64,000 bases of DNA, taken from Polynucleobacter aenigmaticus (lineage in GTDB: Bacteria; Pseudomonadota; Gammaproteobacteria; Burkholderiales; Burkholderiaceae). The stretch spans positions 1 to 64,000 of the forward strand of contig NZ_NGUO01000012.1 of the NCBI RefSeq assembly GCF_002206635.1, written 5' to 3'. The translations under genes and the position numbers were made by a program. Below, in pieces: positions 39,492 to 48,139 of the stretch (positions are counted from its first letter, which is position 1; the number at the start of each line of letters is the position of its first letter). Under the pieces are notes generated by a model. That model saw only the letters and a list, made by a program, of their open reading frames with translations. It made no database searches and was not told the origin of the DNA.

Positions 39492-39508
39492 AAGAAATGG
39501 CATTTCTT
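39492..39508. promoter_or_regulatory. Inverted repeat AAGAAAT-GGC-ATTTCTT before aldB
   Basis: Perfect 7-base arms with a 3-base centre lie 24 bases before the TTG start of the aldehyde dehydrogenase. It could be an operator or an mRNA leader hairpin just ahead of the SD AGGAGA. Confidence 0.35.
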
Positions 39509-39531
39509 AAGCACCTTAATAGGAGAAGATT

Positions 39532-41052
39532 TTGATCTACGCAGCCCCCGGCGCTCAAGGCGCAAAAATTCAATACAAAGCTCGATACGATAATTTCATT
39601 GGCGGCAAGTGGGTGGCGCCAGTGAAAGGTCAGTACTTTGATGTGATTACCCCAATTAGCGGCAAGGTCTACACACAGGCGGCTCGTTCTAGTGCGGAAG
39701 ATATCGAATTGGCTTTAGATGCAGCACACAAGGCTGCTGATGCATGGGGAAAAACATCCCCAACTGATCGCGCAAATGTTCTATTGAAGATTGCGGATTG
39801 TATTGAGGCTAACTTGGAGCTACTTGCTTATGCTGAAACGGTGGATAACGGCAAAGCGATTCGTGAAACCTTAAATGCGGATATCCCATTAACCGTTGAC
39901 CACTTTAGATATTTCGCTGGTTGTGTGCGTGCGCAGGAAGGTGCTTTGTCGCAAATCGACGAAACCTCTGTTGCGTATCACTTCCAAGAGCCTTTAGGCG
40001 TGGTTGGCCAGATCATTCCATGGAATTTTCCAATCTTGATGGCAGCTTGGAAGTTAGCTCCTGCCATAGGTGCTGGTAACTGCGTAGTGTTAAAGCCAGC
40101 AGAATCCACTCCTGTTTCTATCTTGGTTTTGGCCGAGTTGATTGCAGATATCTTGCCTCCTGGCGTGCTGAATATTGTGAATGGCTATGGCCGTGAAGCG
40201 GGTATGCCTCTTGCAACTAGTAAGCGGATTGCAAAGATTGCCTTTACAGGCTCTACTTCTACCGGCCGAGTCATTGCTCAAGCTGCGGCAAATAATCTGA
40301 TACCTGCTACTCTGGAATTGGGCGGCAAGTCACCGAATATTTTCTTTGCAGACGTTATGGATAAAGATGACGGATTTTTAGATAAGGCGATTGAAGGGTT
40401 GGTGTTATTTGCCTTCAATCAGGGTGAGGTATGTACTTGCCCATCTAGGGCTTTGATTCAAGAGAGTATTTATGACAAGTTTATGGAGAAGGTGCTTAAG
40501 CGAGTAGCTGCAATTAAGCATGTAAATCCACTAGACACGGATAGCATGATGGGCGCACAAGCCTCCAAAGAACAATTGACCAAGATTCTTTCTTACTTGG
40601 ATTTGGGTAAGCAAGAGGGCGCGGAAGTATTGATAGGAGGTTCACAAGCTCATTTAGATGGTGATCTTTCAGGCGGCTACTATGTACAGCCAACTCTATT
40701 CAAAGGCCACAATAAGATGAGAATTTTCCAAGAGGAAATCTTTGGACCAGTCTTGGCAGTGACCACCTTTAAGGATGAAGCAGAGGCATTAGAAATTGCC
40801 AATGACACACTCTATGGTTTGGGGGCTGGGGTCTGGGCGCGCAATGGAAATGTTGCTTATCGTATGGGTCGTGCTATTAAGGCTGGTCGCGTATGGACCA
40901 ATTGCTACCATGCTTATCCAGCCCATGCAGCCTTCGGTGGATACAAAGAATCAGGCATCGGTAGGGAAACTCATAAAGTCATGCTGGATCACTATCAACA
41001 AACTAAGAATCTATTAGTCAGTTACAGTGAATCCAAATTGGGCTTCTTCTAA
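39532..41052 (+). CDS. aldB: NAD(P)-dependent aldehyde dehydrogenase, AldB/ExaC type
   Basis: This 506-residue enzyme oxidises acetaldehyde and related aldehydes to acids. Sequence character throughout ([46 protein letters not shown]) is that of the AldB/ExaC/AcoD group. The catalytic cysteine is in [11 protein letters not shown] and the general-base glutamate in LELGGKSPN. The start is a TTG behind AGGAGAAG. The divergent AcoR-like gene and the following DUF779 gene are the usual company of this enzyme. Ethanol or acetoin metabolism is possible, but no alcohol dehydrogenase or acetoin dehydrogenase is in the window. Confidence 0.93.
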   Translation: MIYAAPGAQGAKIQYKARYDNFIGGKWVAPVKGQYFDVITPISGKVYTQAARSSAEDIELALDAAHKAADAWGKTSPTDRANVLLKIADCIEANLELLAYAETVDNGKAIRETLNADIPLTVDHFRYFAGCVRAQEGALSQIDETSVAYHFQEPLGVVGQIIPWNFPILMAAWKLAPAIGAGNCVVLKPAESTPVSILVLAELIADILPPGVLNIVNGYGREAGMPLATSKRIAKIAFTGSTSTGRVIAQAAANNLIPATLELGGKSPNIFFADVMDKDDGFLDKAIEGLVLFAFNQGEVCTCPSRALIQESIYDKFMEKVLKRVAAIKHVNPLDTDSMMGAQASKEQLTKILSYLDLGKQEGAEVLIGGSQAHLDGDLSGGYYVQPTLFKGHNKMRIFQEEIFGPVLAVTTFKDEAEALEIANDTLYGLGAGVWARNGNVAYRMGRAIKAGRVWTNCYHAYPAHAAFGGYKESGIGRETHKVMLDHYQQTKNLLVSYSESKLGFF

Positions 41053-41075
41053 CTGGAGAAGTTCGTATTTTCATC

Positions 41076-41101
41076 AAAGGGCGGAGCAATCCGCCCTTTT
41101 G
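41076..41101 (+). terminator. Rho-independent terminator after aldB
   Basis: AAAGGGCGGA (41076-41085), loop GCAA, then TCCGCCCTTT (41090-41099) form a perfect 10-base stem running into a short T run. It separates aldB from the DUF779 gene that starts 24 bases later. Confidence 0.85.
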
Positions 41102-41124
41102 TGTAATTTAGTCTCCCGAGGAAA

Positions 41125-41508
41125 ATGGCGATGGTAGAGCGTGTAATTGCTACAGATGAGGCACTCGCACTAATTAGGCAGCTGCAAGCCGAGCATGGTC
41201 AGATCATGTTTCATCAGTCTGGTGGGTGTTGTGACAACAGCGCTGCAAATTGCTATCTACCAACAGACTTAACCATTGGACCTTACGATATTCAGTTGGG
41301 TGAAGTGGGGGGTGTGCCATTCTATATAGGTAAGCTCCAGTATGAATACTGGAAACACACCCAATTGATTTTGGATGTGATTGAAGGGCAAGGAGGAACT
41401 TTTTCCCTTGAAGGCTCGACAGGAAAAGCATTTCATACCCGCTCACGCCTCTTTACCGATGAAGAGTGGGCTTCGATAGAGGCTCAGGTGCTCTCTGATT
41501 TAGCTTAG
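41125..41508 (+). CDS. DUF779 protein, aldehyde-dehydrogenase partner
   Basis: This 127-residue protein of the DUF779 family carries the conserved cysteine-rich stretch [15 protein letters not shown] (~residues 31-45), which may bind a metal or act in redox. Members occur next to AldB/ExaC-type aldehyde dehydrogenases, sometimes fused. The biochemical role is not established. Its start (ATGGCG at 41125, SD CGAGGA) follows a strong terminator hairpin, so it is either made by readthrough or has its own weak promoter. Confidence 0.85.
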   Translation: MAMVERVIATDEALALIRQLQAEHGQIMFHQSGGCCDNSAANCYLPTDLTIGPYDIQLGEVGGVPFYIGKLQYEYWKHTQLILDVIEGQGGTFSLEGSTGKAFHTRSRLFTDEEWASIEAQVLSDLA

Positions 41509-41588
41509 GTTTAGTCTGGAAAGGCCATCTCGGTAGGGCTTTAGGCTTCCGAGTTATTCCTAAAGGTCTCCTCTACAATCGTCAGACT

Positions 41589-42824
41589 ATGACAGTTAAC
41601 CTACCCCTCCCAAAAAAAGACCAATTGAAGCCAGTTAAAGGTTTTCAGATGGGTATCGCAGAAGCCGGTATTAAGAAGGTAAATCGCAAAGATCTCCTGG
41701 TGATGACTTTAGTCCCCGGCTCCCAGGTTGCAGGTGTATTTACCTTAAATCGTTTCTGTGCTGCACCGGTTCAGGTCTGCCGAGAGCATCTAGCTCAGGA
41801 TGGCGCTAAAGGTGAGATTCGTGCCTTAGTAGTGAATACCGGAAATGCTAATGCGGGGACTGGTGAGCAGGGTATGAAAGACGCCTTGGCAACTTGCGCT
41901 GCGCTAGCAAAAGAATTGAAATTGAACCCTGAGCAAATCCTGCCTTTTTCTACAGGCGTAATTTTGGAGCCGCTGCCGATAACTAAGCTCATTGGCGCCT
42001 TACCTCAGGCAGTTTCTAATTTGGGTGAAGATCATTGGTTTGACGCCGCAGAGGCGATCATGACAACCGATACGCAACCTAAAGCTACATCTGTCACAGT
42101 ACAGACGCCTGCAGGCGTAGTCACCATCACTGGTATCTGTAAGGGCGCTGGGATGATTCATCCGAATATGGCGACCATGCTGGGCTTTATTGCAACGGAT
42201 GCTGGTTTTGTACCAGGTCTGTTAGCTTCCTTGACTCGTGAGATTGCTGATCTTTCATTTAATGCCATTACGATTGATGGTGATACTTCAACCAATGATT
42301 CTTTCATCATTATGGCAACCAGCCAATCGTCGGTAAAGATTGAATCTGCTGATGATCCTAGTTATGGCCCAGTGCGGGTGGCCTTAATCGACCTTGCTCG
42401 CAAGCTAGCTCAAATGATCGTGAGGGATGGTGAAGGTGCGACTAAATTTATTACGATTGATGTGCAGGGCGGCAAGATGGAAGAAGAGTGCCGATTAGTG
42501 GCTGAAGCAGTAGCTCACTCCCCCCTGGTGAAAACCGCCTTCTTTGCTAGTGATCCTAATTTAGGTCGCATCCTGGCGGCTATTGGATATGCCGGCATTA
42601 CCGATCTTGATGTTGGCAAAGTACAAATGTGGCTTGGGGATGTATGGGTTGCTAAGAATGGTGGTCGCAATCCCGACTATCAAGAGGCTGATGGCCAAAG
42701 GGTTATGCAGGCAGAAGAAATTACCGTCAAGATTGATTTGGGTCGCGGATCGGCACAACAGACCATGTGGACGTGTGACTTATCGCATGAATACGTTTCC
42801 ATTAACGCTGATTACCGCTCATAG
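41589..42824 (+). CDS. argJ: Bifunctional glutamate N-acetyltransferase/amino-acid N-acetyltransferase
   Basis: ArgJ recycles the acetyl group between acetylornithine and glutamate in arginine synthesis. The 411-residue precursor self-cleaves before the threonine nucleophile in [20 protein letters not shown] (about residue 200), giving alpha and beta chains. Other markers are [34 protein letters not shown] and [15 protein letters not shown]. Presence of ArgJ suggests the cyclic acetyl pathway. It is followed after 11 bases by the DUF815 ATPase gene. Confidence 0.97.
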   Translation: MTVNLPLPKKDQLKPVKGFQMGIAEAGIKKVNRKDLLVMTLVPGSQVAGVFTLNRFCAAPVQVCREHLAQDGAKGEIRALVVNTGNANAGTGEQGMKDALATCAALAKELKLNPEQILPFSTGVILEPLPITKLIGALPQAVSNLGEDHWFDAAEAIMTTDTQPKATSVTVQTPAGVVTITGICKGAGMIHPNMATMLGFIATDAGFVPGLLASLTREIADLSFNAITIDGDTSTNDSFIIMATSQSSVKIESADDPSYGPVRVALIDLARKLAQMIVRDGEGATKFITIDVQGGKMEEECRLVAEAVAHSPLVKTAFFASDPNLGRILAAIGYAGITDLDVGKVQMWLGDVWVAKNGGRNPDYQEADGQRVMQAEEITVKIDLGRGSAQQTMWTCDLSHEYVSINADYRS

Positions 42825-42835
42825 GAAATTGTGAA

Positions 42836-43696
42836 ATGAATGAAAAACTAGAGCAACTCTTAAATCACCTTGAAACATTTTTACCAAAACAGTTAACTGA
42901 AGAGCAATGGAAGTCTTCAACTGCTTTTAGATGGCGTCGTCGCGACAGCATCTTTGGCAGTATTGGATTTCTGCAGCCAGTCAAGCATGTGTCAGACATT
43001 AGCTTTGACGACCTGAAAAATATTGATCGTCAACGCGATGCTATTCGTGACAATACAAAAAACTTTATTCAGAAGAAGCCGGCTAATAATATTTTGCTAA
43101 CGGGTGCGCGAGGCACAGGAAAGTCCTCTCTGATTAAGGCAAGCCTGCATGAGTTTGCCTCCCAAGGCCTACGCTTAGTCGAAGTTGAAAAAGAACATTT
43201 AGCTGATTTGGCCGACATTACTGATCTACTGGGTGATCGGCCAGAGCGCTTCATTATTTTTTGTGATGATCTTTCATTCGAAGATGGTGAGTCTGGCTAT
43301 AAGGCGATGAAGTCAGCATTGGATGGCTCGGTATCTGCCCAAGTCGATAATATTTTGATTTACGCAACCTCAAACCGTCGCCACCTCTTGCCTGAGCATA
43401 TGAAGGATAACCTGAGCTATTCTCATAGCGATGATGGCGAGATACATCCAGGCGAAGTGGTGGAAGAAAAGATTTCTCTATCAGAGCGCTTTGGGTTATG
43501 GCTTTCTTTCTACCCGCCAAAACAAGATGAGTATCTTGAAATCGTTGCTCATTGGTTACGCCATTTTGGCTTAAGTAATGCACAAATAGAAAGTGCACGA
43601 GCTGAGGCATTGGTCTGGGCATTAGAGCGCGGCTCACGCTCTGGGCGTGTGGCTTGGCAGTTCGCTAAGCATTGGGCTGGCTCACATAGTGCTTAA
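42836..43696 (+). CDS. DUF815 family AAA+ ATPase
   Basis: This 286-residue P-loop ATPase has Walker A LLTGARGTGKSSLIKA (~residues 82-97), a Walker B-like FIIFCDDLSFEDGE, and sensor-like YATSNRRHLLPE. These match the DUF815 family, annotated only as ATP-binding proteins. The gene lies between argJ and mutT in one run of short gaps, a placement seen in other betaproteobacteria. Its function is not known. Confidence 0.85.
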   Translation: MNEKLEQLLNHLETFLPKQLTEEQWKSSTAFRWRRRDSIFGSIGFLQPVKHVSDISFDDLKNIDRQRDAIRDNTKNFIQKKPANNILLTGARGTGKSSLIKASLHEFASQGLRLVEVEKEHLADLADITDLLGDRPERFIIFCDDLSFEDGESGYKAMKSALDGSVSAQVDNILIYATSNRRHLLPEHMKDNLSYSHSDDGEIHPGEVVEEKISLSERFGLWLSFYPPKQDEYLEIVAHWLRHFGLSNAQIESARAEALVWALERGSRSGRVAWQFAKHWAGSHSA

Positions 43697-43710
43697 GCAG
43701 TGCATCTTTA

Positions 43711-44127
43711 ATGAATGAATCCAATCGCCCCATAACGGAAGTTGCCGCTGGAATCTTGCTGGACGCCGAAGGGCGCTATCTTTTAGGTCAGCGTCCAGAA
43801 GGCAAGCCTTATGCTGGCTACTGGGAAGTTCCGGGCGGCAAAATTGAAAGTGGCGAATCCGTATTTGCAGCACTTAAACGCGAGTTACGGGAAGAGTTGG
43901 GGATTGATATTGAGTCTAGCGAAGAGCTAGTTGTTTTAGAGCACGACTATCCCCATGCTTATGTTCGCTTACATGTCAGCATCATCCGAAAATGGAGTGG
44001 TGTACCTGAAGGATGCGAGGGGCAGTTACTGTCTTGGCAAATACTTGGAGATGCAATTCCAACGGTTGAACCTTTATTGCCAGCGGCATGGCCAATGCTG
44101 GAAAAACTCAGACTACTAAAGGTTTAG
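43711..44127 (+). CDS. mutT: 8-oxo-dGTP diphosphatase (Nudix hydrolase)
   Basis: MutT removes oxidised dGTP from the nucleotide pool. The 138-residue protein has the Nudix box GGKIESGESVFAALKRELREELGI-type pattern at about residues 46-68 with all box glutamates. It also has the WEVPGGK lead-in typical of MutT. Unlike some Burkholderiales homologues there is no C-terminal thiamine-phosphate-synthase-like domain. It converges on zapD with a 4-base overlap. Confidence 0.9.
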   Translation: MNESNRPITEVAAGILLDAEGRYLLGQRPEGKPYAGYWEVPGGKIESGESVFAALKRELREELGIDIESSEELVVLEHDYPHAYVRLHVSIIRKWSGVPEGCEGQLLSWQILGDAIPTVEPLLPAAWPMLEKLRLLKV

Positions 44128-44876
44128 AGCTGGCAGAGGGTGAGTCTAAATGGCGCATCCTCATTGAGGATCTGAGGTTTTTTATCACGATCCGCCTTCA
44201 GAAAACGAATGGATAGTAGATATTTGTTAGCGCTGATCTCAGAGAAGAGAGAGTCATCTTCTACAGCAATGCGCATTAATTGATAAACTTTACCGGATGG
44301 CGCTTGTTGATAAGCGCCTTGATGCGCAACAACATCTTTTGCTTCGCCAGATTGACGTAATAAGCGTAAGAAAATTTGACAAGCCTCATGCCACGGCAAT
44401 AGTGGCGCCACGTATTTTTCTAGTAATTCTCTGCGCTGAGTCGAGGGGGTATTTTTCCAGGCATGGTAGCTCGGTAAATCGATTGGGCTTGTCCCACCAG
44501 GAATATTTAATCGAGTACGAATAGCATTAAGCCATTCACTTTCACTAATGATGGCATTCGGCTTTCCCATAGACTGATTAATATTGAGGGCGGCTTTATC
44601 AATTTCAGCTAGCGTTTGTGTGAGCGCCTCTTGATCCACTTTTTGAGAGGACCTCAAGCCATTCAAAGTGTATTTTTGACGCTCGAATTCTTTGAGTAGC
44701 AAAGACTTAATGTCGCCTCGAGAACCAATATCACCTAAATCGAACAACATGGTAATCGCATTGTGGTGTAGCTCAGGGTCGTCGGAACGAAGGAAGTGAT
44801 TGAAGCGGGCGAACAAATACTCCAGCCGAAGCATGCTTCGGACTAATTCGTTGAAGGGGTATTCGTAGACAATCAC
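44124..44876 (-). CDS. zapD: Cell division protein ZapD
   Basis: ZapD crosslinks and bundles FtsZ filaments. The 250-residue protein matches the DUF1342/ZapD family, with YEYPFNELVRSMLRLEYLF at the N-terminus and PSYHAWKNTPSTQRRE in the middle; E. coli ZapD has 247 residues. It lies downstream of coaE on the same strand, the same order (prepilin peptidase-coaE-zapD) as in many beta- and gammaproteobacteria. Confidence 0.93.
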   Translation of the reverse strand: MIVYEYPFNELVRSMLRLEYLFARFNHFLRSDDPELHHNAITMLFDLGDIGSRGDIKSLLLKEFERQKYTLNGLRSSQKVDQEALTQTLAEIDKAALNINQSMGKPNAIISESEWLNAIRTRLNIPGGTSPIDLPSYHAWKNTPSTQRRELLEKYVAPLLPWHEACQIFLRLLRQSGEAKDVVAHQGAYQQAPSGKVYQLMRIAVEDDSLFSEISANKYLLSIRFLKADRDKKPQILNEDAPFRLTLCQL

Positions 44877-44911
44877 AAGCCTATATTCTATGACGAACTC
44901 AGAGGCTCTTC

Positions 44912-45574
44912 CTAAATTCTGAGTATTTTTTGGTGCAGAATTAAAACCTCTGGTTTGAGTTCATCCAGGCTACCCTGATTTTGAATCACCGCATTAGCGG
45001 CGGCCAGGCGAGTATCTCGGCTGGTTTGCGCTTTAAGGATATTTTCCACCTCTGAGCGGGTCATATTGTTGCGGTGCATCACTCTTTCTATTTGGGTTTC
45101 TTCTGGGCAATCCACCACCACAAGGTAGTCAATAAGTTTTGTCCATGACCCCGATTCAATTAAAAGAGGAACAACAAAAACAAGGTAAGGCACCCCCAAC
45201 TTCACGAGCTCAAAAGCCTTTTTAGCAGTTTCTTGTCGAATCAAAGGGTGGGTAATTTGCTCTAGGATTTGCCTGGCCTGGGGATCTTCAAAGACTAAAG
45301 TGCGCATTTTCGGGCGGTTTAGGGCGCCTTGAGCATTAATAAATTCAGCCCCAAATGCCTTGGTAATCAATGGAATGGCCTTACCACCAGGAGCAGTAAT
45401 TTGATGAGAGATCAGATCCGTATCGATAATCCCAGCCCCGAGCGCTCCCAGCAAGTCGCTGATTGCGGTCTTTCCAGACCCAATGCCACCGGTTAAGCCA
45501 ATTAAGGGGATTACCCCTTTCAAAGCTTTTAGATCAGCCTGGGCAGAATCAAGGTTGGAATGAGTTGAGGCCAT
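44912..45574 (-). CDS. coaE: Dephospho-CoA kinase
   Basis: CoaE phosphorylates dephospho-CoA in the last step of CoA synthesis. The 220-residue protein has the P-loop [16 protein letters not shown], the IDTDLISHQ substrate loop, and the lid region [19 protein letters not shown]. The start at 45574 overlaps pilD by 46 bases and adds about 20 residues before the P-loop. A TTG nearer to GVIPLIG is a possible alternative. Confidence 0.94.
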   Translation of the reverse strand: MASTHSNLDSAQADLKALKGVIPLIGLTGGIGSGKTAISDLLGALGAGIIDTDLISHQITAPGGKAIPLITKAFGAEFINAQGALNRPKMRTLVFEDPQARQILEQITHPLIRQETAKKAFELVKLGVPYLVFVVPLLIESGSWTKLIDYLVVVDCPEETQIERVMHRNNMTRSEVENILKAQTSRDTRLAAANAVIQNQGSLDELKPEVLILHQKILRI

Positions 45575-46029
45575 AACAACTCAATGATGCCAGCAATAGC
45601 TAAAAAGGGGCCAAAAGGAAAGGCTTGATGGATTTGGTGACGATTCCATTTGAGCCAAGCGAAGCCACCAAGAAGTCCTGTAATAGAGGCTATCAGGAGC
45701 AAGCTCGGGAGGGCTCCCCAGCCAAGGCAAGCACCCAAGGCTGCCAAGAGCTTTGCATCTCCCATACCAATTCCGTTGCGGTGCTTGAGTAGGCGATAGC
45801 CAGCATTTAATGTCCAGAGTGATCCGTACCCCAAGGTCGCCCCGATGATTGCGGAAGACGGCGATGTAAGGCGGAGCTCAGAGGCCCAGTTAAAAATAAT
45901 GCCTAAGATAATTAGGGGAAATGTGATCGCATTGGGTAGGCGAAATGTGCGCCAATCTATATAGGCCAAGTACAGCAAAGCCAGTATCAATATGGATTTA
46001 ATTATCCAGATGCTTATCTTGGGGTCCAC
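45529..46029 (-). CDS. Prepilin peptidase, A24 domain only
   Basis: This 166-residue membrane aspartyl protease holds both catalytic aspartate motifs of A24 prepilin peptidases: [11 protein letters not shown] (~residues 23-33) and [14 protein letters not shown] (~87-100), with about six membrane helices. The N-terminal cysteine-containing N-methyltransferase domain of full PilD (normally about 260-290 residues) is absent. The start GTG overlaps the stop of the pilC remnant in TAGTG, the ancestral pilC-pilD junction. It may still process pseudopilins, or it may be a relic. Confidence 0.85.
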   Translation of the reverse strand: MDPKISIWIIKSILILALLYLAYIDWRTFRLPNAITFPLIILGIIFNWASELRLTSPSSAIIGATLGYGSLWTLNAGYRLLKHRNGIGMGDAKLLAALGACLGWGALPSLLLIASITGLLGGFAWLKWNRHQIHQAFPFGPFLAIAGIIELLWPQLIPTLILPRLI

Positions 46030-46241
46030 TAAACGATTTGTTCTATATTGAAGATGGGTAGATATAGGATTATGACTAAGTTGCCAATGATCGCCCCCAC
46101 TAAAAGAATGCGTGCGGGCCCCAGGCTTTGGCTTAAGGTATTGAGTTGATTACTCAGTTGTGAACCTAAGGGGGTGGCACGCTTATTTAACGTCTCGGCT
46201 AATCCGCCACTTTCAGCACCGATATGCAGTAGCTCGTTCAA
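46029..46241 (-). pseudogene. Remnant of pilC (type IV pilus platform protein), C-terminal 70 residues
   Basis: The frame begins NELLHIGAESGGLAETL and ends with a membrane helix and LVIILYLPIFNIEQIV. This is the typical end of PilC/GspF proteins, where an (I/V)GEESG motif precedes the last helix and the YLPIF close. The full protein has about 400 residues, so more than 300 are missing. The frame continues a few codons into the end of the corC-like gene (46238-47527), where the deletion junction must lie. A TTG could start a short peptide, but a functional product is unlikely. Confidence 0.75.
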
Positions 46242-47527
46242 TCTTGATTCGGTTGGGTAATGGGTCGGTATAGTTTGACGGTTTTGACACCATGCTCATC
46301 AAACTGAACGATTTCCATGACTACGCCAGCAATCCGAATACTTACATCGTAATCAGGGATAGCTTCTAGTTTTTCCAAGATAAGACCATTTAGGGTGCGC
46401 GGCCCATCTAGCGGGAGATCTAGTTTAAGGAGGCGATTTAAGTCTCGCAATGAAGCAGTTCCACTAGCTAGATAAGTCCCGTCTGCTAGCCAGCGGGGAT
46501 CATTAGAGAGATTAGAGAATGAGGTTGTGAATTCACCGATCAATTCTTCGACAATATCTTCAAAAGTCACTAGACCAAGCACTTCACCATATTCATTGAC
46601 CACTAGACTTAAGCGCTGTTGGTTATCTTGAAAAAATTGCATCTGTTGCAGAACAGGTGTTCCGCTTGGAATAAAGTAGGGTTCATTCAGCAGAGATCGA
46701 AAGTCTTTATGGTGTAGTTCTTCATTGCCCAGCAATGAGAGTACTTTTTTTACAGAAAGTATTCCAATAATGCGCTCAGAGTCACCATCGCAGACTGGTA
46801 ATTTATTGTGATAGCAAGTTTCAAGTTGTTGCACAACCTCATCAATCGGCCTAGAGATATCGAGTACTTCAATCTTTGAGCGAGGTGTCATCACATCATC
46901 CACCAAGATATTTTCCAGGTTAAATAGATTCAGCAAAATGTTGCGATGGTGGGTCGAGACAAAGCGATTGGATTCAAGAACCAAGCTGCGCAACTCTTCT
47001 TTGCTCATCACTCTATTTTCAGTAGAGGTCTGCAACCCAGAAACTCTCATTAATCCAGACACAAAGTTGTTGATAAACCAAAGTAGGGGCTTTAGTACGA
47101 AGGTGAGGGGGAGAATGATCCAGCCAACATTACTAGCAATTTTTTCTGGAAAGGCTGCTCCAATGACTTTCGGTGTGATCTCACTAAAAATAATGATCAG
47201 TAAGGCAACTACTAGGGTGGCAATCGATAGCACCAAGCCGCTATCTCCAAAAATATGGAGCGCAATGCCAGTGACCAAAATTGGCAGGATGGTATTGATG
47301 AGGTTGTTTGAAATAAGCAGCACTGATAACAGTGAATCAATGCGCTTCAATAGTCTTTCGGCAAGGGCGGCTCCAGCATTTCCACCATTAGCCATCGCGC
47401 GTAAGCGATGACGATTGGAAGACAGCATGCTGGTTTCGGCCATTGAAAAAAAGCCGGATAGTGCGAGTAAAAATAGGACTAGTGCGACTTGCCCAATAAA
47501 GGGCCAATCATCAAAAAAAGTGTCCAT
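46238..47527 (-). CDS. HlyC/CorC family protein (DUF21-CBS-CorC)
   Basis: The 429-residue protein has an N-terminal DUF21 membrane domain with about four helices (residues ~1-180, including LSGFFSMAETSMLSSNRHRL). A pair of CBS domains follows (about 205-325, VDDVMTPRSKIEVLD and LVVNEYGEVLGLVTFEDI), then a C-terminal CorC/HlyC domain (LDLPLDGPRTLNGLILEKL). Relatives act in magnesium or cobalt transport or resistance; the exact substrate is unknown. Its 3' end abuts the pilC remnant. Confidence 0.9.
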   Translation of the reverse strand: MDTFFDDWPFIGQVALVLFLLALSGFFSMAETSMLSSNRHRLRAMANGGNAGAALAERLLKRIDSLLSVLLISNNLINTILPILVTGIALHIFGDSGLVLSIATLVVALLIIIFSEITPKVIGAAFPEKIASNVGWIILPLTFVLKPLLWFINNFVSGLMRVSGLQTSTENRVMSKEELRSLVLESNRFVSTHHRNILLNLFNLENILVDDVMTPRSKIEVLDISRPIDEVVQQLETCYHNKLPVCDGDSERIIGILSVKKVLSLLGNEELHHKDFRSLLNEPYFIPSGTPVLQQMQFFQDNQQRLSLVVNEYGEVLGLVTFEDIVEELIGEFTTSFSNLSNDPRWLADGTYLASGTASLRDLNRLLKLDLPLDGPRTLNGLILEKLEAIPDYDVSIRIAGVVMEIVQFDEHGVKTVKLYRPITQPNQD

Positions 47528-47644
47528 TAGTTATGCCTACGAAGAATAAGGAGCAACCAATATAGCAAAGTGCGATTTCACTAGCTATAGGTGTATTGGA
47601 AATGGGCATGAATGCATTCTTCAATATATGTCAGAATCTTTTGC

Positions 47645-48139
47645 ATGACCACCCTTAAATCTACCGAATATTGCGTGATAAAAGCCCCTTTTGGCTACTT
47701 AGGCTTGCAAACGGAGTTGGTGGACGGGAGTTTGATGATCTCAAAAATTGATTATTTGCCCCTAAATACCGCATTGAGCCCGCCGAGCAATCATCTGGCT
47801 AAGGCATTTTTAAAGCAGTGTGATCAATATTTTAAAAATGCCTCTTTTGCTTTTGATCTGCCACTCAAGCCTGCTGGCACAACTCATCAGCAAAAAGTTT
47901 GGAGTGCCGCTCAAGCTATTGAGTTGGGCAAGACCAGTACTTATGGTGAGATCGCAAAAATGATTCAGAGTGGACCTCGTGCTGTTGGGACTGCCTGTGG
48001 CGCCAATCCATATCCTTTGGTTACTCCATGCCACAGGGTGGTTTCTGCGCAGGGTCTTGGGGGTTTTATGAGGGAAGATAGCCCTGGTTTTTATCGCCAG
48101 GTCAAACTTTGGCTTTTAAAACACGAGGGCGCGCTCTAA
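47645..48139 (+). CDS. ogt: Methylated-DNA--[protein]-cysteine S-methyltransferase
   Basis: This is a suicide repair protein that removes O6-alkyl groups from guanine. From ATG 47645 it is 164 residues; an in-frame ATG at 47612 would add 11. The acceptor cysteine lies in NPYPLVTPCHRVVSAQGLGGF, and the helix-turn-helix segment TYGEIAKMIQSGPRAVGTACGANP precedes it. No Ada N-terminal domain is present. The end overlaps the convergent squalene-synthase-like gene by 4 bases. The ogt symbol reflects the stand-alone form. Confidence 0.9.
   Translation: MTTLKSTEYCVIKAPFGYLGLQTELVDGSLMISKIDYLPLNTALSPPSNHLAKAFLKQCDQYFKNASFAFDLPLKPAGTTHQQKVWSAAQAIELGKTSTYGEIAKMIQSGPRAVGTACGANPYPLVTPCHRVVSAQGLGGFMREDSPGFYRQVKLWLLKHEGAL

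Larger units (their letters stand above)
39248..39531. other. Intergenic control region between the AcoR-like regulator and aldB
   Basis: This 284-base AT-rich gap has no gene. It holds the inverted repeats at 39341-39359 and 39492-39508, listed separately. It also holds a sigma-54-like motif at 39498-39513 that is too close to the start codon to be convincing. Confidence 0.6.

Noticed and set aside
39498..39513. Sigma-54-like promoter TGGCA-N8-GC before aldB
   Set aside because: Bases match at the right spacing, but transcription would begin inside the SD of aldB, and the local regulator lacks the needed ATPase. Kept only as a possible relic in the findings, not as a promoter call.
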